Made by a program: the position numbers and the translations under genes
Shown: positions 1-5,384 of the stretch, piece by piece
Layout: each line of letters opens with the position of its first letter
Numbering within the stretch: the first letter of the stretch is position 1
The notes under the pieces: model-generated
What the model saw: only the letters and a program-made list of their open reading frames with translations
What the model was told of the DNA's origin: nothing
The model's database searches: none
Source of the DNA: Crocinitomicaceae bacterium
GTDB lineage: Bacteria; Bacteroidota; Bacteroidia; Flavobacteriales_G; Salibacteraceae
NCBI GenBank assembly: GCA_018623405.1
Contig: JAAZVO010000195.1
Span: forward strand, 1 to 5,384
Direction of reading: 5' to 3'
DNA: 5,384 nucleotides

Positions 1-381
1 TACGCCTCTAGCCTAAATACCATAAAATATTACTTGGGTGAGTTAAAACCATTAACTGTTACCGCTTTAGCGTTTTCTTTTACAGGACCTATAGCCATAG
101 CCTTTTTGTTGTTTGATGGCTTTTATTTAGGTAATTCAGCAAACTTTTTGACCTCAGGTGTTTTATATGTGGCCATTTTAGGTATTGTAGGTACGGCTTT
201 AGCGGTATTGTTATTTAATGCCCTCATTCAGAAAACTACTGCCTTGTTTGCATCATCAGTTACTTACTTAATACCAATTGTTGCTATTTTTTGGGGGGTG
301 CTAGATGGAGAAGTAATTACCACCATACAATTTTTATTTCTTGCAATGATTTTAGGCGGGGTTTATTTGGTGAGGGAGTAA
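1..381 (+). CDS. EamA/DMT-family transporter, C-terminal part (5' end outside window)
   Basis: The reading frame is open from the first base to the TAA at 379-381, giving 126 visible residues and no start, so the gene begins upstream of the window. The visible part contains about four hydrophobic helices. The third carries the pattern ALFASSVTYLIPIVAIFWG followed by a Glu, which is typical of the second EamA repeat in drug/metabolite transporters. These are inner-membrane proteins of about 280-300 residues with ten helices built from two EamA repeats. The fragment therefore looks like the second repeat from the end of helix 6 onward. The substrate cannot be told from sequence: family members export amino acids, nucleobases, drugs or other metabolites. 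A TTG at 34-36 is a possible internal start, but the frame and the family length argue against using it. The gene converges on the downstream yqaA-like gene across 72 bases with no clear terminator. Confidence 0.88.
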   Translation, partial: YASSLNTIKYYLGELKPLTVTALAFSFTGPIAIAFLLFDGFYLGNSANFLTSGVLYVAILGIVGTALAVLLFNALIQKTTALFASSVTYLIPIVAIFWGVLDGEVITTIQFLFLAMILGGVYLVRE

Positions 382-453
382 CACATTTCTTGAATAACAT
401 AAATCTAATTGATAGTTTTATTTTCTATGAACTAGAATAATGGGGCTAGACGC

Positions 454-888
454 TTATTTAAAAAGTTCTTCTACCCAAGGCCATATAAAAGCAATACTTA
501 AATACCTCAATGTTTTGCCAATGGCCATTAATATGGCAATTTTCCAAAAGCTTAGCCTAAAAAAGCCAAGGGCTACAGCAATTACATCGCCAATAAAAGG
601 AAACCAGGTTACCAACGCCAACCAATTGCCATAGCGGTCAATTTGATTACTCCACATTTCAACCTTTTCACGTTTTACTTTAGCATACTTTTCTAACCAT
701 TCCCACTTGCCCAAATGGCCTAACCAAAAAGAGGTATAACCTCCAAGAGTATTGCCTGCAGAGGCTGCCAATAGCATTAACCAAGGGTGATAATCCATGG
801 CCAACATACCTACAAAAACAGCATCGCTGCTAAAGGGAATTAAAGTGGCAGCTAAAAAAGCCATTGCAAACATGATGAGGTAAGCCAT
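454..888 (-). CDS. yqaA: YqaA-family (VTT/DedA-superfamily) small integral membrane protein
   Basis: This complete 144-residue protein matches the length and motif order of E. coli YqaA (about 142 residues, from memory). Seen in order are: FLAATLIPFSSDAVFVGML (residues 11-29), GNTLGGYTSFWLG (45-57), RYGNWLALVTWFPFIGD (85-101), an ALGFFRLSFW segment (106-115) and GKTLRY (124-129). The Gly-rich and Arg/Asp-containing re-entrant segments are the signature of the VTT (SNARE-associated) domain. Larger members of the superfamily (DedA, VMP1, TMEM41B) are linked to lipid flipping or scrambling and to membrane homeostasis. The role of YqaA itself is not established, so a lipid-related function here is inference. 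The ATG at 886-888 gives a hydrophobic N-terminus and has no obvious Shine-Dalgarno sequence, as is common in Bacteroidota. The gene is divergent from the SPOR gene and convergent with the transporter, so it is probably monocistronic. Confidence 0.88.
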   Translation of the reverse strand: MAYLIMFAMAFLAATLIPFSSDAVFVGMLAMDYHPWLMLLAASAGNTLGGYTSFWLGHLGKWEWLEKYAKVKREKVEMWSNQIDRYGNWLALVTWFPFIGDVIAVALGFFRLSFWKIAILMAIGKTLRYLSIAFIWPWVEELFK

Positions 889-923
889 TAATCGGGTTTT
901 AAAATTGAGATGTTTAAAAGTAT

Positions 924-929
924 AGGAAA
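924..929 (+). promoter_or_regulatory. Possible Shine-Dalgarno AGGAAA before the TTG start at 938
   Basis: AGGAAA ends eight bases before the TTG at 938, and the base at -3 of that TTG is A. This is the main argument for the longer N-terminus of the TPR/SPOR protein over the downstream TTG at 983. Shine-Dalgarno use is weak in Bacteroidota, so the match may be chance. Confidence 0.3.
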
Positions 930-937
930 CCTAAATA

Positions 938-2584
938 TTGGCAACAAATCTGCAAGTTACTTTTAAACTGAAAAATTTTGTTTTGAAAAGAAACCTTTTT
1001 CTCTTCTTTTTTATCGCCTTCATTGGTTTAAATGTTAGCGGTCAGCAGCAAAAATTCTTAGAGGATTTTAAACAAGTAAAACTGCATTTAGCCAACCACA
1101 AAGAGGATGAAGCTATTCCGATTTTAGAAAACTTGTTTAAGGAAAATCCCACCAATTTTAACATAGCTTACCTGCTAGGTTATTGTTATGTAAAGCAAGA
1201 AAAACAAATTGATAGAGCCATTAGGTTACTTTCAGTTGCCTCGAGAAGCTACAGCGATTTGTATGATCCAACTTCGCTAACCGAAAAGCGTGTTTCTGAA
1301 TATGTGTATTACTATTTAATTATTGCCTACAGTTTAGATGGTAGATGCGATGAAGCAAAAGAAACACTAAACCAGTTTTATAAGATTTACTCTTACTACG
1401 ATGAATGGTACTTGGTAGAGGGACAAAAGTGGTTACGCGAGTGTGGAACCCATCAACTTAAAGAAGATACTTTACAAGAAGATACAACTACTGATGTTGC
1501 CATAGCAGAAGCAGAAAAACTTACCCAGCATTTAGTACACGAAGGCGAAGTGGTTATCGATCCAAGTAAAGCCATTGCAGCAGATAAAGCTCGAAAAGCA
1601 GCAGAAAACACTCCAAAAGAGGTTATTATGAATGAGGAGCCTCAAAAATTGGAAGAAAAACCTAGGGTTCCGGTTTTGGCAGATAATCAACCTACACAAG
1701 GTTTTAAAGATAGATTAACCTTAGTAGAACCAAATAATTCTAATTCAGGTTATAAGCCGGCTCCGGTTAATAGAGACCAACGAGGAATCATCACAAAAAC
1801 AATATCGTATTCTACTCCAAGTATTTTGTATGGAGTGCAGGTTGCCGCCCACCTCGAACCAAAGTTTACACGAGATTTTAATAATGTAAAAAATGTTGAT
1901 GTTTATATTGATAAAAATGGCGTTTTTAGGTATGTAATAGGAAGGTTTCCTTACCGTATGCAGGCAGAAAAACTATTGGAGTATGTAAAAGATGCAGGTT
2001 ACGGCGATGCTTTTATTGTAGATATTAATGGAGATAAATACAAAGAAGAAGTAGTAAGTGTTGATAATGAAAATATTAAAAACCGTATTTCTGGCAAGGT
2101 TGACTTTAGAGTGCAAATAGGTGCGTTTAAAGAAAAAATTCCTGAGCACGTAGCTCATCAATACCTAATTGTAGATCATATTTCTGAAACCCAAGTGGGA
2201 GATTTTACTGTACTTACAATAGGTTCTTTTGATAGTTATGAAGCCTCTGCTGCTTACCGCGATAAAATTCAAATGATAGGAATAGAAGATGCATTTATTG
2301 TGGCCTTTAATTACGATAAGAAAATTCCTATTGATGAAGCTGAGAAATTTCTTTTGCAAAAGAAGTTAGAGCGCATAGAAGATGCGGCTAGCGAAGGTAA
2401 AATGCCAAAAGAGCGGAAATTGAAACCCGAAGATGAAGTAGAGGCTGAAGAGTTAAGTGCGCCAATGGTTTCAGAAGATGAAAAGAAGGAACCCAAAAAG
2501 AAAAAAATCAAAAAGAAGAAAGAAAAAAAGGTAAAACCATCAGAAGCTACTAGGTTTGATAATCACAACGAGAAATTAGAGTAG
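938..2584 (+). CDS. Exported TPR-like protein with two SPOR domains and Lys-rich C-terminal tail
   Basis: Probable envelope protein that binds peptidoglycan. Residue numbers count from the TTG at 938 (548 residues). A signal peptide is clear: basic LKRN (16-19), a Phe/Leu/Ile core (20-31) and a likely cleavage after NVSG (35). Residues 40-168 are helical and TPR-like, with the pattern DEAIPILENLFKENPTNFNIAYLLGYCY split over 57-84 and a second helical pair near 125-150. A low-complexity linker follows (about 172-290). SPOR 1 spans about 297-365 (YGVQVAAH, then YVIGRFPYRMQAEKLL). SPOR 2 spans about 388-458 with the classic VQIGAF (392-397) and LTIGSFDSYEASAAY. SPOR domains typically bind glycan strands lacking stem peptides; the TPR part suggests a protein partner. 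The tail has a dense Lys run (516-533). There is no in-frame ATG: TAA at 932-934 bounds the frame upstream, leaving TTG 938 (with AGGAAA) or TTG 983, which would start neatly at MKRN. The exact start is uncertain; the domain calls are firm. Confidence 0.85.
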   Translation: MATNLQVTFKLKNFVLKRNLFLFFFIAFIGLNVSGQQQKFLEDFKQVKLHLANHKEDEAIPILENLFKENPTNFNIAYLLGYCYVKQEKQIDRAIRLLSVASRSYSDLYDPTSLTEKRVSEYVYYYLIIAYSLDGRCDEAKETLNQFYKIYSYYDEWYLVEGQKWLRECGTHQLKEDTLQEDTTTDVAIAEAEKLTQHLVHEGEVVIDPSKAIAADKARKAAENTPKEVIMNEEPQKLEEKPRVPVLADNQPTQGFKDRLTLVEPNNSNSGYKPAPVNRDQRGIITKTISYSTPSILYGVQVAAHLEPKFTRDFNNVKNVDVYIDKNGVFRYVIGRFPYRMQAEKLLEYVKDAGYGDAFIVDINGDKYKEEVVSVDNENIKNRISGKVDFRVQIGAFKEKIPEHVAHQYLIVDHISETQVGDFTVLTIGSFDSYEASAAYRDKIQMIGIEDAFIVAFNYDKKIPIDEAEKFLLQKKLERIEDAASEGKMPKERKLKPEDEVEAEELSAPMVSEDEKKEPKKKKIKKKKEKKVKPSEATRFDNHNEKLE

Positions 2585-2585
2585 C

Positions 2586-3650
2586 TCACCTAAATGGGTT
2601 TATTTTATTTCCATACTTGGCTTTGTAGCTATTTAAAAACGCAACTAAATCTTCCTTATAATTTTTCGCTAATTCCTCTTCGAATTGCTGTTGATTGTTA
2701 CGATACATTCCAAGATCATTAAAAAAGCAATTTTTAGGCAATTTCTCATTTTCAAATAAGCTTTCAAAGGCACTAGGATTTTCCAGTTTTTGGCCTTTTA
2801 GAGTATTCATATATTCAGCCATTTTTTGTTGCTTCAAATTTTCAAGTTCGGCTAACGGTAAACCGGAATTTGTTTCATAAAATTCTTCTAATTCCTTCTT
2901 AAAAGTGATGGTATAATTGGCTAATATTTTTAAATCTCCCAAGTAAGTTTTAAGTTCCTGATATTCTTTAGAAGATGCTCCAAATCTTTGTTTCAAGAAA
3001 ATCAAACTGCCTTTGTCTCCAATAAACGTGGCAAAGTTTTCGTTTAAATCGGCATCATCATTTACAAATACTTCGCTATGTGTAAGCTCATGAATAATCA
3101 GTCTTGCCAATCTGCCCTTATTTAATGCTAACATTGAACTCAAAAGAGGATCGCTCAAAAAACCTAATGTACTCCAAGCCAAAACTTCACCTTCGCAAAC
3201 GTCAAACCCTTTAGCTTCTAACCAATATTTTTCATCTGCTAACATCAAGCTATCAAAGTAACCTTTGTAGCCCATTTTTCCGAGAATTGGATAATCCCAC
3301 AAATAGGGTTCAAGGGCATAGGGTTGGCTAGCACTTAGGGTCCATAAAACAGGTTTACCTTCTAAATTTACTACTTGAGTATAATTCTCATTAGGTTTAA
3401 AACCAAGCTCCTGCACACAAAATTCTTTGATAGTGTCAATAAACATTATCTTGGTTTTTAGGCTATCCGGAAAACTATCATCAGCCATAATTTCCGAAAT
3501 AGGCTGCCGTTTTGCCAAAATACTTAATTGGCCTTTTAATTGACTTGCTCCATACCACAGCATTTCAAATTGAAATGCATAAAACAAAGTCACTATAAGT
3601 AGCGATAGCTTTGCTAGATTTTTCTTTGATCTATTTGGTAGCTTTCTCAT
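2586..3650 (-). CDS. Membrane-anchored predicted zinc aminopeptidase (PF10023-like)
   Basis: This 354-residue protein matches the 'predicted aminopeptidase' family PF10023 (formerly a DUF), recognised by its motif series. After a basic N-terminus (RKLPNRSKK) there is one hydrophobic segment at about 14-28, then YGASQLKGQLSILAKRQPI (33-51). Next come KGYFDSLMLADEKYW (129-143), the AWSTLGFLSDPLLSSML block (158-174), and HELTH (187-191) within RLIIHELTHSEVF. NENFATF (203-209) completes the core. H187, E188 and H191 should hold the zinc and catalytic water, and E204 is the likely third ligand. The remaining C-terminal part is helical and ends NPFR. The substrate is unknown; peptide cleavage is inferred from the HExxH motif and the family name. 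The N-terminal segment predicts an inner-membrane anchor or uncleaved signal with the domain in the periplasm. The ATG at 3648-3650 is the natural start. The TGA lies one base from the stop of the convergent SPOR gene. Confidence 0.85.
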   Translation of the reverse strand: MRKLPNRSKKNLAKLSLLIVTLFYAFQFEMLWYGASQLKGQLSILAKRQPISEIMADDSFPDSLKTKIMFIDTIKEFCVQELGFKPNENYTQVVNLEGKPVLWTLSASQPYALEPYLWDYPILGKMGYKGYFDSLMLADEKYWLEAKGFDVCEGEVLAWSTLGFLSDPLLSSMLALNKGRLARLIIHELTHSEVFVNDDADLNENFATFIGDKGSLIFLKQRFGASSKEYQELKTYLGDLKILANYTITFKKELEEFYETNSGLPLAELENLKQQKMAEYMNTLKGQKLENPSAFESLFENEKLPKNCFFNDLGMYRNNQQQFEEELAKNYKEDLVAFLNSYKAKYGNKINPFR

Positions 3651-3672
3651 AAAAGGCCTCTAGTTTAATCAC

Positions 3673-3680
3673 TATTTTTG
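3673..3680 (+). promoter_or_regulatory. Possible Bacteroidota -7 promoter box TATTTTTG before secA
   Basis: TATTTTTG fits the TAnnTTTG -7 consensus described for Bacteroidota sigma-A promoters and lies 26 bases before the secA ATG. That would give a short leader of roughly 20 bases. The partner TTTG/TTG box expected about 17-23 bases upstream is missing; the nearest TTTG (3634-3637) is 35 bases away. The site sits in the 56-base divergent gap between secA and the aminopeptidase gene. Confidence 0.3.
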
Positions 3681-3706
3681 ACGACTTCAAAAAGCAAAAC
3701 AACAGA

Positions 3707-5384
3707 ATGATAGATTTTGTAAACAATATTTTAAAAAAGGTTTTTGGTAATAAATCAGAAAAAGATGTACAAGAGTTAATGCCCATTGTAGATCAAATTA
3801 AAGAAAAGTATGAAGAATTTACTTCTCTTTCTGATGATGAACTTAGGGGAAAAACCTTTGAATTTAAAAATCGAATTGAGGAAGGAACCAAATCCATTCA
3901 GTCTCAAATTGATGAATTAAAAGAAAAGGCGGCAAGTGATGAGCTAGACCCGCTTCAAAAAGAAGAAATTTACGAGGAGGTTGATAAACTAGACAAAGAC
4001 CTTTACAAAAAGGTGGAGGAGGTGCTTCAAGAAATTTTGCCGGAAGCATTTGCCGTTGTTAAAGAAACCTCAAGAAGACTTGCTGAAAATAAGCAGCTTA
4101 AAGTAAAAGCAACTGAGTTAGATAAAGAATTTGCAGCCAAGCGAAAAGGAATTACCATTGAAGGTGAAACAGCAATTTGGCATAACCAATGGATGGCTGC
4201 CGGCGCTGAAATAGAGTGGGATATGGTTCACTACGATGTTCAGTTAATTGGTGGTATGGTAATTCATAACGGTAAAATTGCTGAAATGGCAACAGGTGAA
4301 GGTAAAACCTTAGTGGCAACACTACCTGTTTACCTGAATGCGCTATGTGGAAGAGGAGTTCATGTAGTTACCGTAAACAATTACTTAGCCAATAGAGACT
4401 CTGAATGGATAGGTCCCATCTTTGAATTTCATGGTTTAAAAGTAGATTGCATCGATAAATATCAGCCTCATTCACCTGAAAGGAGAGCTGCTTACATGGC
4501 AGATATTACCTATGGAACAAACAACGAGTTTGGTTTCGATTACCTAAGGGATAATATGAGCGGTAATCCTGAAGACCTTGTTCAGCGCAAACACAATTTT
4601 GCTATTGTAGATGAGGTGGATTCGGTTTTAATTGATGATGCTAGAACACCTTTAATTATTTCGGGTCCTACACCAAAGGGAGACCAACAAATGTATGGAG
4701 AGCTAAAGGGTAAAGTAGAACGTTTGGTGGCTGAGCAAAAGAAATTTGTAACTCAATGCTTATCTGATGCAAAAAGGCTTTTATCAGCAACCGAAGAAGA
4801 TACGCCCGATAAAAAAGAACTCAATAAAAAACACACCGAAGGTGGTTTAGCCTTGTTAAGAGCTCAAAGAGGACTTCCAAAAAACAAAGCAATTATTAAG
4901 TTTTTAAGTGAACCGGGAATAAAGCAACATCTTTTAAAAACAGAGAATTATTATTTGCAAGACAATGCCAAAGAAATGCCTAAGGTAGATGCAGAATTAT
5001 TCTTTGTTATTGAAGAGAAACAAAATAGTGTTGACCTTACTGAAAAAGGAATTGATTTAATTACAGGAAACTCAGAAGACCCTAACTTTTTTATTTTACC
5101 TGATGTAGCGGTAGAAACCAACAGAATAGAATCTTTAAATGTTCCTGATAAAGATAAGCTTGAGCAAAAAGAAGAGCTTATCAGAAATTATACTGTTAAA
5201 GCAGAAAGAATTCATACCATTAACCAATTGTTAAAGGCATATTCAATGTTCGAAAAGGATGTGGAATATGTGGTAATGGACAACAAAGTAAAAATTGTTG
5301 ATGAGCAAACAGGGCGTATTATGGATGGTAGGCGCTACTCAGACGGGTTGCACCAAGCCATTGAAGCAAAAGAAAATGTAAAAA
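3707..5384 (+). CDS. secA: Preprotein translocase ATPase SecA, N-terminal 559 residues (3' end outside window)
   Basis: SecA is the ATP-driven motor that pushes unfolded preproteins through SecYEG at the inner membrane. The frame from ATG 3707-3709 stays open to the window edge. Motifs in order: LSDDELRGKT (41-50), LPEAFAVVKETSRR (111-124), YDVQLIGGMV (176-185), Walker A ATGEGKT (195-201), HVVTVNNYLANRD (219-231), ITYGTNNEFGFDYLRDN (267-283), Walker B/DEVD (302-305) with IDDARTPLIISG (309-320), and VDEQTGRIMDGRRYSDGLHQ (531-550). This covers NBD1 and the PPXD up to the return into NBD1. NBD2, the scaffold/wing domains and any C-terminal zinc tail are not visible. Compared with E. coli SecA as I remember it, there is extra sequence at about 61-108, 122-172 and 335-430, typical of the long (about 1,100-residue) Bacteroidota proteins. 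The gene is divergent from the aminopeptidase gene and probably has its own promoter. Codon use and AT content match the neighbours. Confidence 0.98.
   Translation, partial: MIDFVNNILKKVFGNKSEKDVQELMPIVDQIKEKYEEFTSLSDDELRGKTFEFKNRIEEGTKSIQSQIDELKEKAASDELDPLQKEEIYEEVDKLDKDLYKKVEEVLQEILPEAFAVVKETSRRLAENKQLKVKATELDKEFAAKRKGITIEGETAIWHNQWMAAGAEIEWDMVHYDVQLIGGMVIHNGKIAEMATGEGKTLVATLPVYLNALCGRGVHVVTVNNYLANRDSEWIGPIFEFHGLKVDCIDKYQPHSPERRAAYMADITYGTNNEFGFDYLRDNMSGNPEDLVQRKHNFAIVDEVDSVLIDDARTPLIISGPTPKGDQQMYGELKGKVERLVAEQKKFVTQCLSDAKRLLSATEEDTPDKKELNKKHTEGGLALLRAQRGLPKNKAIIKFLSEPGIKQHLLKTENYYLQDNAKEMPKVDAELFFVIEEKQNSVDLTEKGIDLITGNSEDPNFFILPDVAVETNRIESLNVPDKDKLEQKEELIRNYTVKAERIHTINQLLKAYSMFEKDVEYVVMDNKVKIVDEQTGRIMDGRRYSDGLHQAIEAKENVK

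Noticed and set aside
382..453. Possible bidirectional terminator between the transporter and yqaA-like genes (ATAG at 412-415 with CTAT at 425-428 around a T-rich loop)
   Set aside because: The stem is only four A/T-rich base pairs and cannot be distinguished from chance in this AT-rich sequence.
440..634. Plus-strand open frame of 64 codons overlapping the yqaA-like gene
   Set aside because: It lies almost wholly antisense to a gene with clear family motifs, and its translation has no recognisable features.
900..907. TAAAATTG as a -7 promoter box for the SPOR gene
   Set aside because: It has one mismatch to TAnnTTTG and no TTG box at the expected 17-23 base distance upstream.
910..966. 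Short ATG-initiated frame (18 codons) just before the SPOR signal peptide, considered as a leader peptide or as the true start after a frameshift
   Set aside because: It runs in a different frame and ends at TAA 964-966. Stops at 923-925 and 932-934 in the SPOR frame mean that a single-base indel in the A or T runs would not join it to the gene. The peptide resembles no known leader.
1973..2511. Three minus-strand open frames inside the SPOR gene
   Set aside because: All lie antisense to the SPOR domains and the Lys-rich tail. Their Phe/Ile/Ser-rich translations are the expected complement of Lys/Asn/Glu codons.
2586..2612. Possible hairpin ACC...GGT followed by T-rich sequence just after the SPOR stop
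   Set aside because: Only three base pairs form, and the sequence is coding for the end of the peptidase gene (NPFR).
3864..4049. Minus-strand open frame inside secA
   Set aside because: It is fully antisense to well-conserved secA codons and has a low-complexity Pro/Phe-rich translation; it is a shadow frame.

Overview
The window is an AT-rich stretch of what looks like a Bacteroidota (flavobacteria-like) chromosome. Three things point there: a SecA with large N-terminal and PPXD insertions of the kind I associate with this phylum, a TPR plus double-SPOR envelope protein, and sparse Shine-Dalgarno signals with one good TAnnTTTG-type -7 box. I see no tRNA, rRNA, CRISPR array, insertion sequence, integrase or other sign of a mobile region. 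It reads as ordinary core chromosome.

Layout: (1) 1-381, +, the C-terminal end of an EamA/DMT-family membrane transporter, cut by the left edge. (2) 454-888, -, a complete small YqaA-type (VTT/DedA-superfamily) membrane protein. (3) 938-2584, +, an exported protein with a TPR-like helical N-terminal half, two SPOR domains and a lysine-rich tail; it has no in-frame ATG start. (4) 2586-3650, -, a membrane-anchored predicted zinc aminopeptidase of the PF10023 type. (5) 3707-5384, +, the first 559 codons of secA, cut by the right edge.

The five genes alternate strand strictly (+ - + - +), so each is probably transcribed alone and there is no visible operon. Intergenic spaces are all short: 382-453 (convergent), 889-937 (divergent), a single base at 2585 (convergent) and 3651-3706 (divergent). 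I found no convincing hairpin terminator in any of them. All five products act at or across the cell envelope (transport, membrane lipid/VTT function, peptidoglycan binding, membrane-anchored peptidase, Sec export), but nothing shows that they form one system.

I did not find a clearly new biological system. The points most worth a second look are the unusual metal-site spacing in the PF10023 protein, the one-base gap between two convergent stop codons, the non-ATG start of the SPOR gene, and the three insertions and one motif substitution in SecA.
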